From an uncultured Bacteroidales bacterium (GTDB lineage: Bacteria; Bacteroidota; Bacteroidia; Bacteroidales; P3), in contig OMYR01000061.1 of assembly GCA_900315335.1 (NCBI GenBank), positions 1 to 48,053 on the forward strand: a stretch of 48,053 nucleotides of DNA, in the 5' to 3' direction. Shown one piece after another: positions 25,033 to 32,991 of the stretch. The notes beneath the pieces are model-generated. The model was not told the origin of the DNA and did not search any database. It saw nothing but the letters and a program-made list of their open reading frames with translations. Positions within the stretch are counted from its first letter, which is position 1. Every line of letters begins with the position of its first letter. The translations under genes were made by a program, and so were the position numbers.

Positions 25033-25860
25033 TTATTCTTTTGACTTTTCTATAACGTTATCTGCCAATTCCATAAAGGCTTTTGCTTCAATGGAATCAA
25101 ACTGCATAGCAACCGGATTACCATTATCGTTTCCCTCAGACACCTCTTCGCTAATTGGAATTTGGCCAAGAAAATCAACATTCAACTCTTCTGCCAATTT
25201 CTTTCCGCCATCCTTTCCAAAAATATAGTATTTGTTGTTCGGAAGTTCCTTTGGCGTAAAATAAGCCATATTTTCCACCAAACCGAATACAGGTATCTTT
25301 GCATTTTCGTCCTTAAACATATTTACCGCTCTTCTAACATCGGCAATAGCCAATTGTTGCGGTGTGCAGACAAATATACTTCCTTTCGGGTGGAATGTTT
25401 GGATAAGAGTCAATTGTATATCGCCCGTTCCGGGAGGCATATCCAAAACAAGAAAATCCAATTCTCCCCAATATGTTTCACTAAGCATTTGAATCAAAGC
25501 ATTGGACGCCATCGGACCACGCCACATCAATGGAGAATCCTTATCAACCATAAATCCGATACTCATCATCTTTATGCCGTATTTTTCAATCGGCAGCATA
25601 AGTTCCTGTCCCTCGACATCAGCAACCATAACTTCTGCGTTCTCAACATTGAACAGCGTAGGAATGCTTGGTCCATAAACATCGGCATCTGCCAAACCTA
25701 CCTTATATCCTTTTTTAGCCAAAGACAATGCAAGATTGGCACTTACCGTGCTTTTACCCACTCCGCCTTTTCCACTTCCTACTGCTATCAAACACTTTAT
25801 TTTCTGCATTGAAGCATCTATCTTCTTTTGCTTTTCTTCTCTTTCCTTAAAAGGGTTCAT
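25033..25860 (-). CDS. Mrp/NBP35-type iron-sulfur carrier ATPase
   Basis: The protein has 275 residues. A deviant Walker A (GSGKGGVGKST, residues about 28-38), MLPIEKYGIKMMSIGFM, DSPLMWRGPMASNALIQML and DFLVLDMPPGTGDIQLTL are diagnostic of Mrp/ApbC. The N-terminal DUF59 domain found in many Mrp proteins is missing. The C-terminal CxxC that usually binds the shared cluster is not present: the corresponding stretch reads NMAYFTPKELPNNKYYIFGK. This variant appears typical of Bacteroidota, so it is probably functional but may hold its cluster differently. Confidence 0.88.
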   Translation of the reverse strand: MNPFKEREEKQKKIDASMQKIKCLIAVGSGKGGVGKSTVSANLALSLAKKGYKVGLADADVYGPSIPTLFNVENAEVMVADVEGQELMLPIEKYGIKMMSIGFMVDKDSPLMWRGPMASNALIQMLSETYWGELDFLVLDMPPGTGDIQLTLIQTFHPKGSIFVCTPQQLAIADVRRAVNMFKDENAKIPVFGLVENMAYFTPKELPNNKYYIFGKDGGKKLAEELNVDFLGQIPISEEVSEGNDNGNPVAMQFDSIEAKAFMELADNVIEKSKE

Positions 25861-26056
25861 ATTTTAATTATTTTTTAACAATCCAAACTGCGATATTTCC
25901 TGAAACGAAAACACTTTTCGCCCTAAAATATCCATTTTCAGTGTGCAAAGTTCCGATATTTTTTCCATTTAGCAAAATTTTATATAACATATTATGCTTA
26001 TCATCTCAACGGACGATACTTTTAACACTGTTCATAAAATTAATATCACTTATTAT

Positions 26057-26140
26057 CAAATTAGTATTTAACATTAATAAAATAGTATTTAACACTAATC
26101 AATTAATATTAAACATCGGTAAAATTATATGCGACATAAA
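26057..26140. repeat. 21-bp phased repeat array, four units, in a divergent intergenic region
   Basis: Units start at 26057, 26078, 26099 and 26120 (AAATTAGTATTTAACATTAA, AAAATAGTATTTAACACTAA, CAATTAATATTAAACATCGG, then a diverged copy). It lies between the divergent Mrp gene and the lipoprotein gene at 26427. Confidence 0.9.
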
Positions 26141-26153
26141 TTTTATAGCATCA

Positions 26154-26228
26154 CAACGAATGATTTTTTTTGTTATTTATTAATTTTTTTCGTCAAACTG
26201 CAAAAAAATCATTCGTTGATACAATATT
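26154..26228. repeat. Perfect 17-bp inverted repeat in the Mrp-lipoprotein spacer
   Basis: CAACGAATGATTTTTTT (26154-26170) recurs as its exact complement at 26212-26228, with 41 bases between. It follows the repeat array directly. The remaining part of 25861-26426 is AT-rich, with a possible plus-strand -7 element (TAAATTTG near 26241) and no gene that I can support. Confidence 0.8.
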
Positions 26229-26426
26229 ATATAAAATTATTGTAAATTTGCAATTGAAAAGAATCTTTTTGCCTTGAAGGTATTAATAAATTTTGCAGCA
26301 CGTATAAATTTGTTAAAAACACAATGGCAGGAAAAGATAAGTGATACAAATATTTGAATTTTGGTTTTTATTAATTGAAAAACAGTACAAGTTTTGCAGA
26401 AGTGCAATTTCGTATAAATTGATAGT

Positions 26427-27125
26427 ATGAAAAAAATAGTTTTATCTATAATCGTTGCGGTATGCTCACTTACAATTTTTTCTTGTAAGTCATTGGAAGA
26501 ATCCACATTTCATTCGGACAATCAAAATCCTATTTTACTGCCACGTTTAACGTGTTGGATTGACCAACCTTCATTTGAAAATGTTTATGGAGCCAACTCT
26601 TGGGCAGAGAAATCTTCAAACGATTTGCAGCACCCATACGGCAGCACCGAGACTCCTTACGGCAAGGGCGTGTATGAGATAAACGAAAAAACGCAATTAT
26701 ACACTGCCGAAAAGAGAATACAAGACGCTTGTCAGATTTTCGTATATGATGTAAATGAAAATATATGCGACCCTTCGACACGTAGAGCGGGTAATATTGT
26801 TTTACGTGCCGGAAGCATCTATTGCAAGAACAATTACAAATGGTCATGGCTTAGCGGTTTTACTCTTGGAATTTTCAATGCGATGGGTATGCCTATGTGT
26901 TCCAACACCACAGAATTGGAAGTGATTGTTGAGATATATGATTTAAGAAATAATCTTGTTGCACAATTCAATGAAAGAGGTTACGCCAAATATCCTATGG
27001 CAGCATATCATGGTTACTACGAATTTCAGAGAAAAGCAGGCGATATGGCGTTACAAGACGGATTAATCAAAATCAAAGAATTGATTAACCGCGATTATGA
27101 TATGATTATGTCCAAATTAAGGTAA
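26427..27125 (+). CDS. Hypothetical lipoprotein upstream of porP
   Basis: The protein has 232 residues. A lipoprotein signal ends at Cys20 (LTIFSCKS). The mature part contains five scattered cysteines and segments such as IQDACQIFVYDVNENICDPSTRR and a Gly/Trp-rich WLSGFTLGIFNAMGMPMC hairpin, then an amphipathic C-terminus. I do not recognise the family. It is the first gene of a plus-strand cluster, only 10 bp before the PorP/SprF gene, so it may be an accessory component of that envelope module. Confidence 0.65.
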   Translation: MKKIVLSIIVAVCSLTIFSCKSLEESTFHSDNQNPILLPRLTCWIDQPSFENVYGANSWAEKSSNDLQHPYGSTETPYGKGVYEINEKTQLYTAEKRIQDACQIFVYDVNENICDPSTRRAGNIVLRAGSIYCKNNYKWSWLSGFTLGIFNAMGMPMCSNTTELEVIVEIYDLRNNLVAQFNERGYAKYPMAAYHGYYEFQRKAGDMALQDGLIKIKELINRDYDMIMSKLR

Positions 27126-27135
27126 GAAATATGAT

Positions 27136-28137
27136 GTGGAACCAATAAAAAAGAAAATAGTATTCGTGATTATGTTTGTGCTTACTTTGGGAGTGCAGGG
27201 TCAGGATATACATTTTTCTTCTGTTGGTTTCAATCCTATGTTTTACAATCCGGCGATGACAGGTTTTATGAATAGCAAATTCAGAGTATCCACCATTTAC
27301 CGAAATCAATGGCAAACGGTTTCGAGAGGTTACAACACTTTTTTTGCTTCATTCGAGGCTCAGCCCTATACATCGTTGGACAATTCTTTTGGTATAGGTT
27401 GTGGAATAGGATTTACAAGCGATGTGGCAGGAAGCCTGTCTTTTGGGGAGAAAGATATTGCCGTTTCGGTTTCTTCATTCTTTGCTTTGGACAGAGATAA
27501 CAAGAATTATATTTCAATAGGTGTTCAAGGTTGCTCAAAAGGTTGGGGAATGGATTTATCAAATGCCGAATTTAATAATCAAGGCTCTTACGATGACAAT
27601 ATCACTTACGAGAGTTTGAATACATACGATTTTTCTTTGGGCATTTCATTTCAATCTGCCAAAGACGAAAATCATTTATTCAGCACCTCTGTTGCGTTGT
27701 TTCATATCAATACTCCACAACTTTCGAGGTTTGAAAACGGCGAAGTTTATTTACACCGACGTTTGTTTTCTAATATATCTTACACTTTTCCGCTAAAAGA
27801 CGAACGTTTGCTCTTCAATCCACAAGTTTTTTACCAACATCAACATAATTTTAACGAAATATTGTTTGGTGGCGACTTATTAATAAAACTTAAAGACGCA
27901 ATTTTCACAACGGAGATATTGACAATAGGAATGTATGTGAGAAATTTTGAATCCGTTGTCATTACTCCGAAATTCAAATACAATAATTTTATGGCAGGTG
28001 TGGCTTACGATGTCAATCTTTCCAAACTCAGCAAAGTTTCCAAGACCTACGGGGCTTTTGAATTTTGGCTTTCGTACGCTTTCAACCCGATGTATCAACG
28101 ACAAAAACAAACAAAAATACCATGTCCAATATTTTGA
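27136..28137 (+). CDS. PorP/SprF-family type IX secretion membrane protein
   Basis: The protein has 333 residues, starting at GTG with a signal peptide ending near VQGQ. The motif FNPMFYNPAMTGF is the hallmark of the PorP/SprF family, followed by YRNQWQTVSRGYNTFFASFE and alternating beta-strands to an aromatic C-terminal region (FEFWLSYAFNP). Such proteins are outer-membrane barrels that anchor T9SS effectors or the gliding adhesin and often pair with OmpA/TPR-PD40 proteins such as the next gene, which it overlaps by 16 bp. Multiple PorP paralogues per genome are usual, so it need not be the core secretion component. Confidence 0.85.
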   Translation: MEPIKKKIVFVIMFVLTLGVQGQDIHFSSVGFNPMFYNPAMTGFMNSKFRVSTIYRNQWQTVSRGYNTFFASFEAQPYTSLDNSFGIGCGIGFTSDVAGSLSFGEKDIAVSVSSFFALDRDNKNYISIGVQGCSKGWGMDLSNAEFNNQGSYDDNITYESLNTYDFSLGISFQSAKDENHLFSTSVALFHINTPQLSRFENGEVYLHRRLFSNISYTFPLKDERLLFNPQVFYQHQHNFNEILFGGDLLIKLKDAIFTTEILTIGMYVRNFESVVITPKFKYNNFMAGVAYDVNLSKLSKVSKTYGAFEFWLSYAFNPMYQRQKQTKIPCPIF

Positions 28138-30107
28138 AAAAAACTCTTATTATAGTTATGGTTTGCATATTTGCTGCTCCTATGGCAAATACAGCATTTG
28201 CACAGGAGAAATATGCCAAGGAATACGAGAAACAAGGAGACAAAGCCTTTGCAAGTGGTGCCTACACACAGGCATTGGAATACTACACATTGGGTAGAAA
28301 ATTCCTAAAACAGAATATTAACCTTATGTACAAATGTGGAGAAACCTGTCTTAAAATGAATGACTATGACAAGGCGGAGTATTGGTATCAAAAAGTTTTG
28401 ATTGAATCCGAAGACCAAAACATTAACCAAAAATATCCGCTACTTTATCTGCATTTGGCACAAAGTGCAATAAGTAATGGCAATATTATTCAGGCACAAA
28501 GTTTTCTTAACACCTGTCTTTTGGATTGTAACGATATTGAGATAAGAAAACAATGCAAAAAAGAATTGGAGAAAATCGATTGGATTGTATCTAACAGCGA
28601 TATTCAGAATTTTAACATCACAAATTTGGGTAAGAATATCAACAGCGAGACCTCTGAACTTAATACTTTTGTTCTACGCGATAGTATTTTGGTATTCACA
28701 AAACCTACTTACAAAACCAAAACCACTAAAAAGCAAACTTATTACACCGATATTTACAATCAAGTCCATTTTTCATATATTGACGAATATTATTACACAC
28801 CTGCAAATCTTTTGAATTGGGGAGACATCAATAAAAAGAAAACAGATGTGTCGGATTTGTTTTTAGATACCGTTACATACACAGCATATTTCACTTACAC
28901 AAAGACTAAAAACAATCAAAAGATTTCACAAATCTATTACTCCACATTAAACAAAAAAACAAACAAATGGTCAAAACCGCAAATCTTTAAGCCATTGGAG
29001 GACGATAAACATTCTTATACCCACCCTGTAATCGCTTGGAACAACAACGAATGTATCATGTATTTTGCTTCCGACAGAAATGGCGGTTATGGTAATATGG
29101 ATATTTGGTACATCGATATGCAAGACCAAAACGCGACGCCTATCAACTGCGGTCCTACTATCAATACTATCGGCAACGAGATTACTCCTTTTTATTATGG
29201 TAATGACGGCGAATTGTATTTCGCTTCTGACACTCATCATGGCTTTGGTGGTTTTGATATTTTCCGAAGTGAAGGTAGCAAACAACGTTGGCATCAAGTA
29301 GAAAACCTTCTAAAACCTATCAACTCCTCTGCTAACGATATGTATCCGTTTATTGTGGATTCAGATGAGGAAGGTTATTTTACTTCCAACAGAGTTTCGG
29401 AAAACAATATCGACAACAAAACCTGCTGCAACGACCTTTATCGTTTCAACAGCAAATTACCGCTAACTCCTACGATGAATACTATCGTTGAAAAGCAAAC
29501 CGAAGGCTTTAATCCTGCTTATGACTTACCTATCGAGTTGTATTTTCATAACGACAGTCCCGATGCCGGCAGCGAACTAACAACTACCAATCTTTCTTAC
29601 AAAGACTGCTATGATATGTACCGTTCTTTATCAAACCAATACAAAGTTAATCGTACCAAAGGCTTAGATGACTCCACTGCTAACGAAAAATTAGCAGAGA
29701 TTGACGATTTTATGAATAACAAATTGACTAAAAATTACGACAAACTCAATTCTGCTTTGGATTATATGATAGACCACTTGCAAAAAGGCGAGAAACTGAC
29801 AATTCAAATCAGAGGTTATTGTTCTGCATTGTATGAAACGGATTACAATTTCAAACTTGCCGAAAGACGTATCGTAAGTTTTGAAAACTATATGCGTTCA
29901 TACAAAAACGGAGTGCTTAAACATTATATGGAGACCCAAGCAGAGGACGGCAAAAAGTTACTTGAAATAGAGCATTTGTCCATTGGAAAATTGGAATCTA
30001 CTTCTCCAAATCCTACAACATTGGAAGAAAAACGCCGAAGCATATATCTGCCGGAGGCTATGAACGAAAGACGTATTGAAGTTAAGGTTATACAAGTCAG
30101 ACATTAG
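28122..30107 (+). CDS. TPR - PD40 beta-propeller - OmpA-like envelope protein (PorE-like architecture)
   Basis: From the ATG at 28122 the protein has 661 residues with a signal peptide ending ANTAFAQ; a longer in-frame start at 28065 would bury the signal. TPR-like helices cover residues about 25-140 (EKQGDKAFASGAYTQALEYY). PD40/WD40-like propeller blades follow (IMYFASDRNGGYGNMDIWY, ELYFASDTHHGFGGFDIF, EGYFTSNRVSENN). The C-terminal part resembles a diverged OmpA peptidoglycan-binding domain (TIQIRGYCSALYETDYNFKLAERR). The start lies within the last 16 bp of the PorP/SprF gene, so translation is probably coupled. Confidence 0.78.
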   Translation: MSNILKKTLIIVMVCIFAAPMANTAFAQEKYAKEYEKQGDKAFASGAYTQALEYYTLGRKFLKQNINLMYKCGETCLKMNDYDKAEYWYQKVLIESEDQNINQKYPLLYLHLAQSAISNGNIIQAQSFLNTCLLDCNDIEIRKQCKKELEKIDWIVSNSDIQNFNITNLGKNINSETSELNTFVLRDSILVFTKPTYKTKTTKKQTYYTDIYNQVHFSYIDEYYYTPANLLNWGDINKKKTDVSDLFLDTVTYTAYFTYTKTKNNQKISQIYYSTLNKKTNKWSKPQIFKPLEDDKHSYTHPVIAWNNNECIMYFASDRNGGYGNMDIWYIDMQDQNATPINCGPTINTIGNEITPFYYGNDGELYFASDTHHGFGGFDIFRSEGSKQRWHQVENLLKPINSSANDMYPFIVDSDEEGYFTSNRVSENNIDNKTCCNDLYRFNSKLPLTPTMNTIVEKQTEGFNPAYDLPIELYFHNDSPDAGSELTTTNLSYKDCYDMYRSLSNQYKVNRTKGLDDSTANEKLAEIDDFMNNKLTKNYDKLNSALDYMIDHLQKGEKLTIQIRGYCSALYETDYNFKLAERRIVSFENYMRSYKNGVLKHYMETQAEDGKKLLEIEHLSIGKLESTSPNPTTLEEKRRSIYLPEAMNERRIEVKVIQVRH

Positions 30108-30131
30108 CAATAAATATGTATAAATATCAAG

Positions 30132-30158
30132 GTGCAGTGATAATTCATTGCACTTTTT
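30132..30158 (+). terminator. Intrinsic terminator of the porP cluster
   Basis: GTGCAGTGA (30132-30140) pairs with TCATTGCAC (30145-30153) with one mismatch and a 4-base loop, followed by TTTTTG. It is 25 bp after the stop of the PD40 gene. Confidence 0.8.
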
Positions 30159-30198
30159 GTTTGTCAAGTGACAAGAGAAAATTTTTATCAGTAATCAG

Positions 30199-30261
30199 AA
30201 AATTAATGTGAGTGATTAATAAATTAGTGTTAATGATTAATAAATTAATTTCAATGAATAA
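30199..30261. repeat. 21-bp phased repeat array running into a start codon
   Basis: Units start at 30199, 30220 and 30241 (AATTAATGTGAGTGATTAA, AAATTAGTGTTAATGATTAA, AAATTAATTTCAATGAATAA). The last unit contains the ATG of the following lipoprotein gene at 30254. Confidence 0.9.
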
Positions 30262-31102
30262 AAAATTTATATTAATAATCATATCCGCCGTTGTGCTTCT
30301 TGCCGGTTGCAAACGAGAAGAGGAAAACGATTTATCACATTCCAACTTAAAAGGCAATGTCAAATCCATTCGCGAAATATCTTACCAAGCCTCAGGCAAT
30401 CAAGATACAATTATCAAAGGCGATATTGTTATGGGTAGCGATGTTTCAAATCTTTATGCCGAGTATAATGAGCAAGGCAATCAAAAGTTTGTGATAAATT
30501 ATGACAATAACGGCAATCAGTTGGATAAATGGGTGTTTAAGTACAGCGCAAAAGGCGAACAGCTTGGCGGCAATTATTATCACGCCGACAATACTCTTTT
30601 GGATTCCACGTATTATATCAAAGATGTCAAGGGGAGAATTATCGAGTACTACCATTTATTTGCCGACGGCAATTTGCGTTACAAAACATTTTATACATAC
30701 GACAACAATGGCAACATATCGGAAGAAAAAATTTTCGACCAAACAAACACTCTTTACAGCACAACGAAATACATTTACAAGAAAAATAAAGTCATAAAGG
30801 ATGAAAATTTTGACGGTAGCAATCAACTGAAATATTTCAGCACATACGCATACGATAAAAACAGCAATCTTATTCAACAAATCATCTATAACGCCGACAA
30901 ATCCATAAACACATCTGGCAATTACTCTTATAACGAACATAACGATATTATCCGACAAGTTACCAAGTTATCAAACGAAGAGGATATGACTTACACCTAC
31001 ACTTACAAGTACGACAACCACAACAATTGGACTGAAAAAATCACTTTTATCAACAACGTACCTGCCTTTATCACCACAAGACAAATAGAGTATTATAAAT
31101 AA
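30254..31102 (+). CDS. Lipoprotein with RHS/YD-like beta repeats
   Basis: The protein has 282 residues from the ATG at 30254; upstream in-frame ATGs only translate the repeat array. The lipoprotein signal ends at Cys20 (VVLLAGCK). The rest is built from about eight repeats of 20-25 residues resembling RHS/YD strands (YTYDNNGNISEEKIFD, YAYDKNSNLIQQIIYN, YKYDNHNNWTEKITF). Such proteins are common in Bacteroidales and form open beta structures at the outer membrane; function unknown. It is followed by a terminator made of repeat units. Confidence 0.75.
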   Translation: MNKKFILIIISAVVLLAGCKREEENDLSHSNLKGNVKSIREISYQASGNQDTIIKGDIVMGSDVSNLYAEYNEQGNQKFVINYDNNGNQLDKWVFKYSAKGEQLGGNYYHADNTLLDSTYYIKDVKGRIIEYYHLFADGNLRYKTFYTYDNNGNISEEKIFDQTNTLYSTTKYIYKKNKVIKDENFDGSNQLKYFSTYAYDKNSNLIQQIIYNADKSINTSGNYSYNEHNDIIRQVTKLSNEEDMTYTYTYKYDNHNNWTEKITFINNVPAFITTRQIEYYK

Positions 31103-31146
31103 ACTCGCTACGGGATATATCGTATTGGTGTCTGTATGTGAAACCA

Positions 31147-31230
31147 CAAAATTAGTGTTAAACATCATTCAAATAGTGTCCCTAATCAGTAAAATAATCA
31201 GGGACACTATTTTTGTGAAAACACACAAAT
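31147..31230. repeat. 21-bp phased repeat array after the RHS-like lipoprotein gene
   Basis: Units start at 31147, 31168, 31189 and 31210. The second and third carry the inverted words AATAGTGTCCCT and AGGGACACTATT. The 18-mer ACCACAAAATTAGTGTTA at the left end recurs, inverted, in the array near 41866. Confidence 0.85.
31172..31215 (+). terminator. Terminator hairpin built from two repeat units
   Basis: AATAGTGTCCCT (31172-31183) pairs perfectly with AGGGACACTATT (31200-31211) and is followed by TTTG on the plus strand, about 70 bp past the lipoprotein stop. Confidence 0.7.
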
Positions 31231-31252
31231 AGTGTTTAAGGAAATTTAATTT

Positions 31253-31660
31253 AACGTGAGTTCGACGAAAATTAAAACAATGCAAATTGCTTGTCTAACG
31301 AACGGTGCACATTGATGCAAAGTTTTTGCGGAAACATACAACAAACTACTATGGCACCAAGCATATTTACAATGAAATTATCAAAACACCGATGCCTTGA
31401 ATGTTCTGCCTGTGCAATATTTTTCAATTAATCATTACGGTCTCTATGATAGCCCTTTTTCTAAGAAGTTATTTGTCTGACACGCTCATTAATACTCCTT
31501 TCATAATCGTTGATTGTCTATGATAAAGACGTTTTGTATTTGTTTTGATAATTGTATATTTTTCTATCATAGCATCAAAAAACTTACAAAAGTCATCTGC
31601 CGTACAAAATAATTCTATAATTTTGGAATAGCTTTCTTAGTTCCTTATAATAAGGACATT
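31253..31660 (-). pseudogene. Decayed IS982-family transposase
   Basis: Translated on the minus strand, pieces in different frames match an IS982 transposase. An N-terminal part at about 31560-31625 reads FCTADDFCKFFDAMIEKY, followed by TNTKRLYHRQSTI. A C-terminal part at about 31290-31480 reads EKRAIIETV and AQAEHSRHRCFDNFIVNMLG. The middle of the gene is missing and several stops are present. No intact terminal repeats could be defined. The rest of 31103-31878 (31661-31878) is AT-rich with no gene that I can support. Confidence 0.8.
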
Positions 31661-31878
31661 GGGAGAATTACCCAATTTTGAGGTAATGATTTAGCAACTG
31701 TGCCATTTGCCGCGTTCTACCTTGATTTGCTTACAAAGAACTCTCTTACAAAGATATATAATTTCTCGAACAGACAATTTGACTACAATAATTATATTTG
31801 TTTATCACTCTTCATCTTTAAGTGCAAGAGCATTTATCTAACCTTATTCTCTCTATATTTCATAATCTTATCATTGTT

Positions 31879-32964
31879 TTAATAATCATTGATTATTTCA
31901 TTCATATCATCTACCATTTTAAGGACATTACCATCTTTATCTAAAACAAAAACCTTTTCTTCGACAACATAACCTCCAAAACTATTTTTGGCTCTATACT
32001 TATGTAAAGCAAAATAGGTATCATTCTCTTCGTTGTATGTTCCAAAAGCAATCCATTCAATGGCCTCATAACTATCGGGGTCTTTTAGATAATTATGTTT
32101 TAGGAAGAATTTCACTCCAACCTTTGCTTCGCTATATGTTAATTCCTGTTTGTCTCCGATATACTGTGAAGAATCCGGTTGTAACAAAAAGTAACCAGCA
32201 AATATGATGACAGCTGCTATAACAGCATACATTATCAAATCATACGGTTTGTAATATGGATTTCTAAAAACATTTCCACACGAGTAACACGTAAGTTTCC
32301 TATGTAATTCTAAAGACCCTCTAATTTTTATGCGGTTTCCGCATACTGGACAACAACAAACAGGTATTGCTTTTGCTGTATCAACAGATGGTGTCGAATT
32401 ATTCAACATGTCAGCATCTGGCAAGGATTGGTTGCGCAATGAAGAAAGCCTTTTTCGGAACTCTGAATTAACCTCATTAAAATTCCCTTGTAAATTTAGA
32501 GGAGGATTGTATACTTTGATAAGCTCTTTGTCTAAAGAGACGTATTCAGCGTTGGCATAAAAGAAAACCAACAAATTGTTTTCCATCCATTTGGATAATG
32601 CTTTTTCATCATCTTCATTGAATTTGGTTTTCCCATTTAGTGGGGCATTTGCATCACGAGGAATTAGTTGATACCCTAATAAACAACCTATAGACTTGCG
32701 AAGAGTGGAATTTCCTGCCGTTCCTTTGAAATGTTGATTATAATCCCGTGTGCGTAAACTTTTGCTACTTTTACCAACATAAATTACTTTATATTCTTCT
32801 CCTTTGTAATGAAAAAAAGTCATTTGAGGAAGCGAAGGTTCGACATTATTAGGCAAAGAAGAACCTTGCCGTAATACTATGACAGAATTACCAGGAATAT
32901 CAGGCAATATCTCTCGCTGAGAGTTCAGTGGGTCGAATAGTTCAAATTTAGTGTATGAAATCAT
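31879..32964 (-). CDS. GIY-YIG nuclease-like, zinc-ribbon, single-pass membrane protein
   Basis: The protein has 361 residues. The N-terminal 180 residues resemble a GIY-YIG nuclease: PGNSVIVLR as the first half, VIYVGKSS (Y62) as the second, R73 in LRTRDYNQHFKG, STLRKSIG, and the NPPLNLQGN end seen in related domains. Next comes a zinc ribbon (CPVCGNRI ... CYSCGN, about 205-236), a membrane helix at about 243-262 (MYAVIAAVIIFAGYFLL), and a C-terminal region with LKDPDSYEAIEWIAFG and alternating beta-strands. The full combination is not one I recognise. It is the last gene of the island and was probably in one operon with the DUF262 genes before the IS insertion. Confidence 0.7.
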   Translation of the reverse strand: MISYTKFELFDPLNSQREILPDIPGNSVIVLRQGSSLPNNVEPSLPQMTFFHYKGEEYKVIYVGKSSKSLRTRDYNQHFKGTAGNSTLRKSIGCLLGYQLIPRDANAPLNGKTKFNEDDEKALSKWMENNLLVFFYANAEYVSLDKELIKVYNPPLNLQGNFNEVNSEFRKRLSSLRNQSLPDADMLNNSTPSVDTAKAIPVCCCPVCGNRIKIRGSLELHRKLTCYSCGNVFRNPYYKPYDLIMYAVIAAVIIFAGYFLLQPDSSQYIGDKQELTYSEAKVGVKFFLKHNYLKDPDSYEAIEWIAFGTYNEENDTYFALHKYRAKNSFGGYVVEEKVFVLDKDGNVLKMVDDMNEIINDY

Positions 32965-32991
32965 ATAAATTCTTTCTTTAGTTCTACAATT

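Noticed and set aside
25941-26183. Small plus-strand reading frame in the Mrp-lipoprotein spacer
   Set aside because: Again a translation of repeat units in an intergenic region with inverted repeats; open only because of AT-rich composition.
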